DNA of 64,000 nucleotides from Arsukibacterium indicum (GTDB taxonomy: Bacteria > Pseudomonadota > Gammaproteobacteria > Enterobacterales > Alteromonadaceae), in assembly GCF_019100565.1 (NCBI RefSeq), contig NZ_JAHRID010000007.1, positions 191,277-255,276 on the forward strand, in the 5' to 3' direction. Below the pieces are notes generated by a model. That model searched no databases and was not told the origin of the DNA. It saw only the letters and a list, made by a program, of their open reading frames with translations. Both the position numbers and the translations under genes were made by a program. Of the stretch, positions 45,826 to 54,381 are shown piece by piece (positions within the stretch are counted from its first letter, which is position 1; the number at the start of each line of letters is the position of its first letter).

Positions 45826-46693
45826 ATTCACATTGCCGGTCGGTCACTTTCCATACTACCGGCTCCCAATACTTGGCGGGATCGGTTCTTTCTTCCGGTT
45901 TATCAATATAACGGCTGGCAAGGTGATAAACCTTATTGGGCTCAATCTTTAATTGCAAAACCTGGGTCAGCTGTTTTCTGCGCTCCCAAAGATCGGAGCG
46001 ATTCCATCTGACTCGCGGTAACGCAATTTGCTCTGCTAGCTCAATATCCTGCAAACCGGTACCGACCTTTACTACATCTGTGCGACGATATGGCTCAGTC
46101 CTGAAATCCGTATCACCTGCCGCGCGAATAGCGGTCGGGAACAACTCCCGGGTACGGGGTGGGAAGTAAAATACTGAAACAAAGCCACAGCCGCCAGTTT
46201 GCAACGGCTTTGCGGTATCTGTAGTTTGCTCAGGGTTAATAACTAAGCGCCATGCCGGAATAGTCCGCCGGGTGACCGTGCTTTGGAGTTTGATAGCCTT
46301 GCCGGCACGGTTAACCCAGACATTAAAGGGCTTGCCCTCTTCAAAATCATTTAACAATGCCAACACATCCTCCAGACTGGTAGAATCAAGAGTCGCATTG
46401 TTAATTTGCGACACTTTATCCCCCACCTGTACCCCGGCTCTTTCTGCATCCGAATCCGGGGTTACCGCCAGTATTTTATGTTGCCGGTCCATTACCGCGC
46501 CAAAATGGTAGTAGTTACGGGCGGGCTCTTCAATAATTAGCGGGCCATCTTCTGCGGCATTGCCCGACGCCATTATTGCTGTCTGAACCGCTTCAATAAT
46601 GTCCTGCGTGGCTTCTGGCTGCTGTGCATCCGCGCCCGTCACCCAAAGTGCAGTCATAACGGCGTAAAGCCGGGCCAGTTTTGATACTTTCAT
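45824..46693 (-). CDS. Secreted PDZ-domain protein, last gene of the ECF operon
   Basis: 289 residues with a signal peptide (about 1-23, ending GADA) and a PDZ domain (about 65-135: KILAVTPDSDAERAGVQVGDKVSQINN, VLALLNDFEEGKPFNVWVNRAG). The C-terminal half (about 140-289) has no recognised family; it contains a single-Cys pair region (TGGCGFVSVFYFPP ... DRQCE). No catalytic Ser/His/Asp triad, so not a complete DegP-type protease. Its ATG overlaps the anti-sigma stop. It may sense periplasmic state or substrate for the sigma/anti-sigma pair. Confidence 0.75.
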   Translation of the reverse strand: MKVSKLARLYAVMTALWVTGADAQQPEATQDIIEAVQTAIMASGNAAEDGPLIIEEPARNYYHFGAVMDRQHKILAVTPDSDAERAGVQVGDKVSQINNATLDSTSLEDVLALLNDFEEGKPFNVWVNRAGKAIKLQSTVTRRTIPAWRLVINPEQTTDTAKPLQTGGCGFVSVFYFPPRTRELFPTAIRAAGDTDFRTEPYRRTDVVKVGTGLQDIELAEQIALPRVRWNRSDLWERRKQLTQVLQLKIEPNKVYHLASRYIDKPEERTDPAKYWEPVVWKVTDRQCE

Positions 46694-47058
46694 AAGGTAT
46701 AAGTCCGTGGCTGAGGTTTATTCAGTTGCTGGCGCTGCGCTATTAAACGCTCAACCTGCTCATGATCGTTGCGAATAATGGATTGTTGAATTGCCACATC
46801 CAGCTTTTCCAGCTGATAGCGGTAAACCGGATCTGAGACTGCTAGCGGTTCGGGTTCAATCTGGCCGCTATACAAAATGCCACTTAATATACCAATAAAC
46901 GCCAGGCTGGCGGCACTACTGAGCCACAGTGTAAGCTTGCGCCGTCTTTTATTGATACGTTGCTGTAGCTGCTGCCACATTAAATCGTCGGCAGTTTCCT
47001 GATGAGCGGCAGTTAAACGCTGACCTAGCAGTTCACTGAATTGTTGTTGCTTACTCAT
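46690..47058 (-). CDS. Small one-TM protein, probable anti-sigma factor
   Basis: 122 residues. Cytoplasmic N-terminal region of about 40 (QFSELLGQRLTAAHQETADDLMWQQLQQRI, then RRRK), a membrane helix (about 41-63, LWLSSAASLAFIGILSGILY), and a periplasmic helix (EKLDVAIQQSIIRNDHEQVERLIAQRQ). Position directly after an ECF sigma gene with ATGA overlap, and this topology, is typical of anti-sigma factors; no ASD or zinc motif is visible, so the family is not certain. Confidence 0.65.
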   Translation of the reverse strand: MSKQQQFSELLGQRLTAAHQETADDLMWQQLQQRINKRRRKLTLWLSSAASLAFIGILSGILYSGQIEPEPLAVSDPVYRYQLEKLDVAIQQSIIRNDHEQVERLIAQRQQLNKPQPRTYTL

Positions 47059-47612
47059 GGTTCGCCCTGCTCAAGTTGAGTTGCTAATTTAATTAAAGCC
47101 CGCCGGTATTGCTGCCGGACATTTTGCTCAGATAGTTTTAGCAACTCAGCCAGTTGCTGGTGGCTGTAGCCTTCAACGGCATATAACCACACTAATACCC
47201 GCTGCTGTTCAGACAGTACCGCCATAATGCGTTCAACATCATCCAGCCGGGTTAGCGAATCTATGGCGCTGTTCCAGCTTTGATCACAAATGTTGTCGCT
47301 CTCATTATCGCTAAGCAGCTGTTGCCGGTTGCGTTGACGCAGCGTATCCAGTGCCAACCGGATGCTAAGTTGTTTTAGCCAGCCACCTACTGCCAACGGT
47401 TGCTTAATATCTGCCAGGCAGGCAAATGCCTTAATAAAAATATCCTGGGTCAGGTCCCGGCCATCATCGGCAGAACCCAGCATGCCACTACATAAACGGA
47501 GCACCGCATCAGCAAAGTGGCTGTAAAACCGCTTTAAGGCGTCTGGCTGGCCGCGCTGGGCTGCTTTGATAATCTCAGGCGCTATTGGTCTGCCAAATCC
47601 GTGTGCTGACAC
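47055..47612 (-). CDS. ECF-type sigma-70 factor
   Basis: 185 residues from GTG 47610-47612, seven bases after AAGGAA; the frame extends upstream to 47729 into the methyltransferase gene but without a good start. Region 2 (DAVLRLCSGMLGSADDGRDLTQDIFIKAF) and region 4 (LSEQQRVLVWLYAVEGYSHQQLAELLKLSEQNVRQQYRRALIKL) are present, region 3 is short; this is the ECF pattern. It lies 70 bp downstream of the methyltransferase on the same strand and overlaps the anti-sigma gene. Confidence 0.85.
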   Translation of the reverse strand: MSAHGFGRPIAPEIIKAAQRGQPDALKRFYSHFADAVLRLCSGMLGSADDGRDLTQDIFIKAFACLADIKQPLAVGGWLKQLSIRLALDTLRQRNRQQLLSDNESDNICDQSWNSAIDSLTRLDDVERIMAVLSEQQRVLVWLYAVEGYSHQQLAELLKLSEQNVRQQYRRALIKLATQLEQGEP

Positions 47613-47682
47613 CGGGTTTCCTTGTGCTGTTTTACTATAAGACGCTCTGGCATGACAAAGTGTGACATCGACGGGTGCATTT

Positions 47683-48498
47683 TCAGGATAACCGGCTGCG
47701 CCGTAATGGGTGGTCTGCCGGAACGCCAAGCTGATCCAGCATCTTGTGGTTAAGCTTTTTCGGATGCAGTGGCGGGATTACCAGGGTGGTGATCTGGTTC
47801 AGGGTTGCCTGCGGGAGTTCGGCTAAGCTGACTGGCTCGGCCCGGTACTGCCAGATTGGTAAGTCAGCGGCTTCATACAAAATCACCTGATGCGCTGGCG
47901 GGTACCATTGCTGCAGGTGCTGCACCAGAATTTCAATATAGCGGCTGTCGCTTTCCAGCCTGGCCAGACTAAAATCCCCGGCTATCGCCACCTGCCATAG
48001 CAGCAGGTAAGCACTGACATCAACAGTGCGCTGATAAAACAAAAACTGGCTGGCCTCAAACTGCTGACAGCCCTCAGCCATTGGGTCAATGCCCAAGTCA
48101 GCATATAAACAGGCATCGGCACCAATGCCGGCTTCCATTTTCGCGCGGTAGCCCTGGGCTTTCAGTTGGCGAATAGCCTCATGTGGCGGCCAGCTGGCAA
48201 TACCGGGGTGGCCATAACAAGCCCACACCACGTTCTTGCCGGCAGTTACCGCGCCGATAACGGCATCCAGCATCGCCTGATAGCTTTTACTGCGTGGCTG
48301 GCCAGCTTGATAAAAAGGTTGTAAATCCACTAAGTTGGGGTTTATTTGCTGTAAAAAGCCGTTAAGGTAATGGCTATTGCTATGAAAAAATACGATATCA
48401 GCTGCCGCCAGTTGTTCGCGCGCGAGTATAGTCAGCTGGCTGCCCAGGGTGATCCCCAGCCCCAGACAAAGCAGGCTGCCGCGGCCTTGCTCAGCCAA
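47683..48498 (-). CDS. Borosin-type peptide-backbone N-methyltransferase (tetrapyrrole methylase fold)
   Basis: 271 residues. Opens GSLLCLGLGITLGSQLTI, the tetrapyrrole-methylase-fold SAM-site glycine loop. It has the residues that distinguish borosin methyltransferases from metabolite methylases: Tyr63, Arg69 and Tyr73 in LQPFYQAGQPRSKSYQAML, the same spacing as Tyr66, Arg72 and Tyr76 of OphMA. WACYGHPGIASWPPHEAIR and ADACLYADLGIDP...GCQQFEASQFL are also typical. OphMA fuses enzyme and peptide; here the peptide is separate (50221-50427). ATG overlaps the upstream GGDEF gene by 8 bases. Confidence 0.88.
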   Translation of the reverse strand: MAEQGRGSLLCLGLGITLGSQLTILAREQLAAADIVFFHSNSHYLNGFLQQINPNLVDLQPFYQAGQPRSKSYQAMLDAVIGAVTAGKNVVWACYGHPGIASWPPHEAIRQLKAQGYRAKMEAGIGADACLYADLGIDPMAEGCQQFEASQFLFYQRTVDVSAYLLLWQVAIAGDFSLARLESDSRYIEILVQHLQQWYPPAHQVILYEAADLPIWQYRAEPVSLAELPQATLNQITTLVIPPLHPKKLNHKMLDQLGVPADHPLRRSRLS

Positions 48499-50221
48499 AA
48501 CTACTACCTTTGCTGGCAGCGGTGGGATAAACCATTATCCGGTTGCGACCACCGGTTTTGGCTCTATACAGGGCATCATCAGCTTGTTTTAACAAACTGT
48601 CAAAATCAGCGTTGCTGCTGGTTGCCACGCCAAAGCTGGCGGTTATCTGAATATGTTGGTCTTCAAACGGAATCACTAACTGCTCCAGACTGTGCCGGCA
48701 TTGTTCCGCAATGTCTTCAGCATCAGCCAGGGCACAACCCGGTAAAAACAGCGCAAATTCTTCGCCGCCAATTCGCGCCAGAATATCCTGCTGGCGAATT
48801 TGTTCCTGACAACACTGGGCAATAGCACTTAGCACCTTGTCACCGGCGGCATGGCCGTATTGATCATTAATTTGTTTAAATAAATCAATATCAAACACAA
48901 TCAGGCTGCACTCACCTTGCTGGCGCCGATTACCTAAGTGTTTACTGACCGCTTCATTAAAATAACGACGGTTAAATAAGCGGGTTAAAAAGTCGGTAGT
49001 GGCCAGCCGGTTCAGCGCCACCCGCTTGCTATTTAACACATAAATCACCAGTAGCAATAGTGTCAGCAAAGCAAAGGAGATTAACAGGGTTTTGAGTTTT
49101 TCATCTTTTTGCAGCTGGCTTTCCAGTTGCAGCAGCTTGTTTTTATTTTCCAGTAACGCCAGTTTATTTTCACTTTCCATAAAATCGGCCTGCGCCAGAT
49201 GGTAGGCCACGCTGCGCTGCTTAAATTCGTCAATGTAGCTGTTTAGCGCGGCGATATGTTGTTTATAGGCCGCAACAGCTGCCACTGTGTTGTCTGTTTT
49301 CTCGTAAAGTTGAGCCAATAATAGCAGCGTTTCATTTTCAATCCGACTGTCGCGCAGGCGCTGGGCCAGTTGCTGCACTTGCTGCAATTCAGCCTCGGCA
49401 GCCGGAAAATCTTCCAGTTGCAGCTGGGCATATCCCAGATGATAGCGGGCCCGCAGGATGGCATAAGGAAAACCGATTTTTTGCAAATCAGGCAACATTG
49501 CTTGCATGCTGGCTTTGACTGCCGTGGGATTGGTATATATCTCTACTTCTGCTTTAAATTGCTCAAGGGTATGAGCCATTAACGGCTCATTCGCTTGCCA
49601 GCAGCCTTGCTTGGCACTTGTTAGAAGCTTGTCTGGATAACTCTGCCCAAGCCTGACCAGCGCATGGACTTGTAAAACTTCACTGATACACTTATTACGG
49701 GCCGAATCTGACACTTCACTAATCTTTTGCGCGTACTCAAGTGCTTTATCATAAACTCCGGCACTGATATGTAACTGAGTAGCGACGGTGTATACGTTTG
49801 CGCTAAGGTTAGCATCAGAATTGGATTTTGCATCTTGCAGGGCTTGATAGAGATAGCTGTAAGCTAGCTGGTGTTGTTTAATTGCCTCGTACATATTTGC
49901 CAACAGTAAGTTAGCTTTTATTCTGCTTTCGGAATAGGGACTATCGTCCAGAGATTTAGCTAATTCAATGGCTGCATCCAATTCGCCTTTTATCGCAAAC
50001 AGATATGATTTAACAAAGGTATATTGGTGCAATTGCTGCTGACTCATCTGCTCAGTCTGCAACGCCAACTGATCAATTATATGCTGACTTTGTTGAGGTG
50101 TGCCGGTGCGGCCTTGTTCAGCCAGATCCAGCTGACTTTGAATGTTATTATTGGCACAAAGTAAAGCAGGCATACATAAAAGTACACCTGCTAATAAGTA
50201 TTGTAGTGCCCGCTGGCACAT
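48491..50221 (-). CDS. TPR-GGDEF membrane diguanylate cyclase in the borosin operon
   Basis: 576 residues. Signal peptide (about 1-22), a large periplasmic region of TPR-like helical repeats (about 40-340), a coiled coil, one membrane helix (about 375-395, LLISFALLTLLLLVIYVLN) and a cytoplasmic GGDEF domain with active GGEEF at 485-489 and an I-site RQQD five residues before. It should make cyclic di-GMP in response to a periplasmic signal. Its start overlaps the precursor stop as TAATG and its end overlaps the methyltransferase ATG: a translationally linked trio. Confidence 0.88.
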   Translation of the reverse strand: MCQRALQYLLAGVLLCMPALLCANNNIQSQLDLAEQGRTGTPQQSQHIIDQLALQTEQMSQQQLHQYTFVKSYLFAIKGELDAAIELAKSLDDSPYSESRIKANLLLANMYEAIKQHQLAYSYLYQALQDAKSNSDANLSANVYTVATQLHISAGVYDKALEYAQKISEVSDSARNKCISEVLQVHALVRLGQSYPDKLLTSAKQGCWQANEPLMAHTLEQFKAEVEIYTNPTAVKASMQAMLPDLQKIGFPYAILRARYHLGYAQLQLEDFPAAEAELQQVQQLAQRLRDSRIENETLLLLAQLYEKTDNTVAAVAAYKQHIAALNSYIDEFKQRSVAYHLAQADFMESENKLALLENKNKLLQLESQLQKDEKLKTLLISFALLTLLLLVIYVLNSKRVALNRLATTDFLTRLFNRRYFNEAVSKHLGNRRQQGECSLIVFDIDLFKQINDQYGHAAGDKVLSAIAQCCQEQIRQQDILARIGGEEFALFLPGCALADAEDIAEQCRHSLEQLVIPFEDQHIQITASFGVATSSNADFDSLLKQADDALYRAKTGGRNRIMVYPTAASKGSSFG

Positions 50222-50427
50222 TATTTTACCGGGAAGAAAAAAGTAACTGCATGAGTTGTTTTACCGCTCAGCTGTTCTACCTTGGCTTTATCTGCCGTTA
50301 ACACTGCTTCCACCTCATGGCTTTGAAGGCCATACTTTTGCATAGTGGCTGCAGGGTCATTCAGGTAATCCTGCTGTAATGTTGGGTTGCTTGCTAAATC
50401 ACTAATAAACTGGCTAAGAGTCGACAT
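50221..50427 (-). CDS. Borosin precursor peptide (split-borosin type)
   Basis: 68 residues. LSQFISDLASNPTLQQDYLNDPAATMQKYGLQSHEVEAVLTAD is a helical leader of the LigA/Nif11-like borosin-binding fold (residues 4-46); LSGKTT ends it, and the C-terminal tail HAVTFFFPVK is a short, hydrophobic core. This matches the Shewanella SonA layout: binding domain plus a 10-14-residue core containing the methylated residues. AAGGA lies six bases upstream of the ATG. It is the first gene of the operon; the modifying enzyme follows two genes later. Whether the core is methylated, and on which residues, is not shown by sequence. Confidence 0.8.
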   Translation of the reverse strand: MSTLSQFISDLASNPTLQQDYLNDPAATMQKYGLQSHEVEAVLTADKAKVEQLSGKTTHAVTFFFPVK

Positions 50428-50702
50428 ATTAAATCCTTTAAAATTGCTGCGCTGATTATTTTTGTTTAGATATTATCGCCCTTCTATGACAGAAGTGGCT
50501 GCTATTGCTGATATTTTACCCATCTAATGTAATGGAAATACCTGTTGTTAACAACTGTCGCGTTTCTAAAACCCCAGTATAAAGAGTGGACTATTAATTC
50601 CGTTTGGTTATATATGAGCGTGATAAGCTATTTTGCGAATGGTGCAGGCAGCGCTATGCTAAGCATTAGTTAAAGCTGACCGTTTCAGCTAGCGGAGCCG
50701 CA

Positions 50703-52124
50703 GTGCAATATCTTCCTTTATTCGTTAAATTGACCGGTAAACCGGTGCTGATTGTCGGCGGCGGCGCTGTAGCGCTGCGCAAAGCCGGTACCTTGTTAAG
50801 CGCCGGCGCTAAGCTTTATGTGATATCGCCCGAGTTTGCTCCGGAATTTATTGAATGGCAACAGCAGGGTAAAGCCGAGCTTATTACCGGTTATTTCAGC
50901 CCTGAACTATTAGACGGCAAGCTGCTGGTGATTGCCGCCACTGATAACGACAGCGTTAATGGCGCTGTGTATGACGCAGCAACCGCACGCAATATGTTGG
51001 TAAACACGGTAGATGATCAGCCCAAATGCGGCTTTATCTTCCCGTCGATTATCGACCGTAACCCGATTATTATTGCCATTTCCAGCTTTGGTACCGCGCC
51101 GGTGCTGGCCAGGCGCTTGCGGGAAAAGCTGGAAACCTTACTACCCCAGCATTTAGGGCCCCTGGCCCAGCTGGTCGGCCGTTTTAGGGATCAGGTAAAA
51201 GCCAAAATTAAAGGCTTTGCCGCCCGCCGTCAGTTCTGGGAAAAAGTGTTTAACTCCGATGTGGTGCGTGATGTCCAGGCTAATCAGCTACCACAGGCCG
51301 AGCAACGACTGAGTGCGCTATTGGCAGAGCCGCAGCAACTGGCTGGTGAGGTTTATGTGGTTGGTGCCGGGCCGGGCGATCCGGAGCTGCTCACTTTAAA
51401 AGCGCTGCAGTTAATGCAACAAGCGGATGTGGTGGTGTATGACTATTTAGTATCGCCGGAGATTATGCAGCTGGTACGCCGCGATGCGGAGCTGATTTGT
51501 GTTGGTAAAAAAGCCGGTGCGCATTCGGTGGCACAGCAGGATACCAATCAGATTTTGATTGATTTAGCCCTGGCTGGTAAGAAAATCTGCCGCTTAAAAG
51601 GCGGCGACCCCTTTATTTTTGGCCGCGGCGGCGAGGAAATTCAGGCACTATTGCCGCACAATATTGCCTTTCAGGTGGTACCGGGTGTTACTGCCGCCGC
51701 TGGTTGTGCCGCTTATGCCGGGATCCCGCTAACCCATCGCGATCATGCGCAAAGCGTGCAGTTTGTTACCGGCCATTGTCGTAAAGACGGCAGTGAGCCG
51801 GACTGGCAGAGTATGAGTACCCCGAACCAGACGGTAGTGATTTATATGGGTTTGATGAAAGCGGCCTATATCCAGCAGCAGCTGATAAGCGCCGGACGTG
51901 CGGCAACCACCCCGGTAGCGATTGTTGAAAACGGTACCCGGCTGGAGCAGCGGATTATTACTACAGAGCTAAGTGAACTGGCTGAGCGGGTTAGCAGCGA
52001 GCAGGTACAATCGCCGGCGCTGCTGATTATTGGTGAAGTGGTCAGTTTACAACAGCAGCTGCACTGGTTTGGCGCCAGGCCGCAAAGCCCCGTGTTTGCC
52101 CAGCCGCTAACCCGGCTGCGCTAA
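50703..52124 (+). CDS. cysG: Siroheme synthase CysG (fused)
   Basis: 473 residues from GTG 50703. N-terminal precorrin-2 dehydrogenase/ferrochelatase with GGGAVALRKAGTLL and the tetrapyrrole methylase module from about 215: VYVVGAGPGDPELLTLKALQLMQQADVVVYD, GGDPFIFGRGGEE, VPGVTAAAGCAAYAGIPLTHRD. Makes siroheme for CysI (39264) from uroporphyrinogen III. It diverges from the borosin operon; the two share the tetrapyrrole methylase fold. Confidence 0.97.
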   Translation: MQYLPLFVKLTGKPVLIVGGGAVALRKAGTLLSAGAKLYVISPEFAPEFIEWQQQGKAELITGYFSPELLDGKLLVIAATDNDSVNGAVYDAATARNMLVNTVDDQPKCGFIFPSIIDRNPIIIAISSFGTAPVLARRLREKLETLLPQHLGPLAQLVGRFRDQVKAKIKGFAARRQFWEKVFNSDVVRDVQANQLPQAEQRLSALLAEPQQLAGEVYVVGAGPGDPELLTLKALQLMQQADVVVYDYLVSPEIMQLVRRDAELICVGKKAGAHSVAQQDTNQILIDLALAGKKICRLKGGDPFIFGRGGEEIQALLPHNIAFQVVPGVTAAAGCAAYAGIPLTHRDHAQSVQFVTGHCRKDGSEPDWQSMSTPNQTVVIYMGLMKAAYIQQQLISAGRAATTPVAIVENGTRLEQRIITTELSELAERVSSEQVQSPALLIIGEVVSLQQQLHWFGARPQSPVFAQPLTRLR

Positions 52125-52188
52125 ATCTGATAAGCTAGCCAGACTGATTTTTCGCTATTATTTCCTGACAACCTTCAAGGACGACCCT

Positions 52189-52974
52189 ATGACAGCAACC
52201 TTATTGCCGGCCATTATTCAGATTGCCGAACAGGCCGGCGAGGCCATTTTAGCCATTTATGGCCGCGACCAGGCTGATTTTAATATCAGTGCCAAAAGCG
52301 ATGACTCCCCGCTGACTGCTGCTGATATGGCAGCGCACCGGCTTATTGTCGCTGAGCTTGCAAAACTAACCCCGGAGTTACCGATTTTATCGGAAGAAGC
52401 GGCTGACATTAGCTGGGATATTCGCAAAAGCTGGCAGCGTTACTGGCTGGTCGACCCGCTGGATGGCACCAAAGAGTTTATTAAACGTAATGGCGAATTT
52501 ACCGTGAACATTGCGCTGATAGATAACGGTGAGCCGGTATTAGGCGTAGTACATGCACCGGTACTGGCCAAAACCTATTACGCAGCCAAAGGTGAAGGTG
52601 CTTTTTTAAAGCACGCCGGAAATGTCAGGCCGATAAAGGTAAACCAGGCCAGCCGCGATCAATTAGTTAAAGTAGTGGGCAGTCGTAGCCACCCCAGCCC
52701 CGATTTAGCCGGCTATCTGGCCCAGTTTGATCAGCATGAAATGGTGCCGGTTGGCAGCTCGCTGAAGTTTTGCCTGGTGGCCGATGGCACCGCCGATGTC
52801 TATCCGCGTTTTGGCCCCACCATGGCCTGGGACACCGGCGCCGGCCATATTGTTGCCACTGAAGCCGGCGCCACCGTCAGTTTCGACGGTATCAGCGGCA
52901 AGGTGTATCAGCGGGAGCAGCTGCTTAACCCGAACTTTATGGTATCAGCACTCGTCCAGGCAACAGGCGACTAA
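52189..52974 (+). CDS. cysQ: 3'(2'),5'-bisphosphate nucleotidase CysQ
   Basis: 261 residues. Inositol-monophosphatase superfamily: SDDSPLTAADMAAH, PILSEEAADI, WLVDPLDGTKEFIKRNGEFTVNIALI (metal site) and WDTGAGHIVATEAGA. Hydrolyses PAP (from CysH) to AMP, keeping sulfate assimilation from stalling. RBS AAGGACGA. Confidence 0.95.
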   Translation: MTATLLPAIIQIAEQAGEAILAIYGRDQADFNISAKSDDSPLTAADMAAHRLIVAELAKLTPELPILSEEAADISWDIRKSWQRYWLVDPLDGTKEFIKRNGEFTVNIALIDNGEPVLGVVHAPVLAKTYYAAKGEGAFLKHAGNVRPIKVNQASRDQLVKVVGSRSHPSPDLAGYLAQFDQHEMVPVGSSLKFCLVADGTADVYPRFGPTMAWDTGAGHIVATEAGATVSFDGISGKVYQREQLLNPNFMVSALVQATGD

Positions 52975-53024
52975 ACCGCGCCAGTGCGGTACACTAGCCA
53001 CCTTATTTACAGGTGGCTAGTGTT

Positions 53025-53717
53025 ATGCGTTTAGATAAATTTATATGTGATTGTACCGGCCTGACCCGTAGCCAGGCCGGCAAAGTTATTCGCCAGAAAC
53101 TGGTGACGATAAACGGCGAGCTGGTTAAACAGGCTGCGTTGCAGGTTAACAGTGACGATAAGGTGGTAATGGATGGCCAGCCGCTGGCGATCATTGGCCT
53201 GCGTTATCTGATACTGCATAAACCAGCCGGCTTTCTTTGCGCCAACGATGACCCGGATCATCCTATCGTGTTCAGTTTACTGGATGAACCTTTAGTTGAG
53301 CGGCTGCACACCGTTGGCCGGCTTGATTTAGACACCACGGGCCTGCTACTGCTGACCGATGATGGAAAGTGGTCGCACCGGATCAGCTCACCGAAACATC
53401 ATATTGCCAAAACCTACCGGGTATGGACTGCCGATCCAATCAGTGCTGATGCGGCCAGCCAATTTGCTGAGGGCGTTATGCTACGCGGCGAAAAAGACCC
53501 AACTTTGCCGGCGCAGCTGGAGATTGTTAGTGAGCGCGAAGCACTACTGACCATTCATGAAGGGCGGTATCATCAGGTAAAACGGATGTTTGCCGCTATT
53601 GGTAATAAGGTAGAGCAACTGCACCGTGAAAAAGTTGGTGGTTTGCAGCTGCCGGCAGATTTAGCCGAAGGCGAATATCGGGCGCTTACCGCTGCCGAAC
53701 TTGAGTTATTGAAGTAG
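53025..53717 (+). CDS. rsuA: 16S rRNA pseudouridine(516) synthase
   Basis: 230 residues from ATG 53025 (MRLDKFICDCTG), eight bases after AGGTGG; the frame starts four codons earlier. N-terminal S4 RNA-binding domain, then the pseudouridine synthase motifs HKPAGFLCANDDPDHP, HTVGRLDLDTTGLLLLTDD with catalytic Asp and EGRYHQVKRMFAA. Modifies U516 in 16S rRNA. It is downstream of cysQ and may be cotranscribed. Confidence 0.94.
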   Translation: MRLDKFICDCTGLTRSQAGKVIRQKLVTINGELVKQAALQVNSDDKVVMDGQPLAIIGLRYLILHKPAGFLCANDDPDHPIVFSLLDEPLVERLHTVGRLDLDTTGLLLLTDDGKWSHRISSPKHHIAKTYRVWTADPISADAASQFAEGVMLRGEKDPTLPAQLEIVSEREALLTIHEGRYHQVKRMFAAIGNKVEQLHREKVGGLQLPADLAEGEYRALTAAELELLK

Positions 53718-53980
53718 ACAGAATTGCCATAATACGCTTATGTAAAGGTGTAATTGCCTTAATATTGAATTTGTTATGTTAAAGCACTTAATGTGTTTAA
53801 CGTTGCAAATAGGGTTTGTTTGGTTTTTTCATTGTGCAATTTTGTAAAATATCTATTATCATTAATGGCCGTTGTGCTATTGCTGGCTAATAATCTATTG
53901 GCAGCGTTATTTATTGCGATAGTCAAATTTCAATGTGGTAGTTATGGAGTAACCACAAGTAACATACAAGGAGGAGCATC

Positions 53981-54340
53981 ATGTCGCCTGCCATGATTAA
54001 TAAAATCCGTAAGTCTCCCTTACGGTTTTTTGCAGTATTTTCGTTAAGTGCTGTATTGGCAATGTCTGTTCAGGCAGAGCCAAACGAAGAAGAAGATGAA
54101 CTGGCCCGTGCTCAAGCCCAAATGAATTCTGAAGTGCTGTCTAAGCCTTTTTTGGCAGAGAAACCAGAAGAAGTTGATAAATACATAAAAAGTATGCTCG
54201 AGCAAAATATTAAGCCGGAAGAGTATAAAGGCAGACATTGGCGCAAGGGCTATACCTGTCGTGACTTACTGCGATACAACTGGACTGAATACAGAAATTG
54301 CCAGTATTACTATCGCTATCATGGTCGCTACTACTACTAA
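53981..54340 (+). CDS. Small secreted protein with Tyr-rich tail
   Basis: 119 residues after AAGGAGG, an excellent ribosome-binding site. Sec signal peptide cleaved after VQA. The mature part begins acidic (EPNEEEDELARAQAQMNSE) and ends in a basic, aromatic tail (CRDLLRYNWTEYRNCQYYYRYHGRYYY). Two cysteines could form a disulfide. No family recognised. It lies 41 bp upstream of traT on the same strand, probably in one transcript. Confidence 0.7.
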   Translation: MSPAMINKIRKSPLRFFAVFSLSAVLAMSVQAEPNEEEDELARAQAQMNSEVLSKPFLAEKPEEVDKYIKSMLEQNIKPEEYKGRHWRKGYTCRDLLRYNWTEYRNCQYYYRYHGRYYY

Positions 54341-54381
54341 CCGATAGTTTCAAACAATACCTAAAATAAAGGGAACTTAAA

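Noticed and set aside
53793..53996. 67-residue frame upstream of the Tyr-rich protein
   Set aside because: Overlaps the strong ribosome-binding site and start of the real gene; composition looks non-coding.
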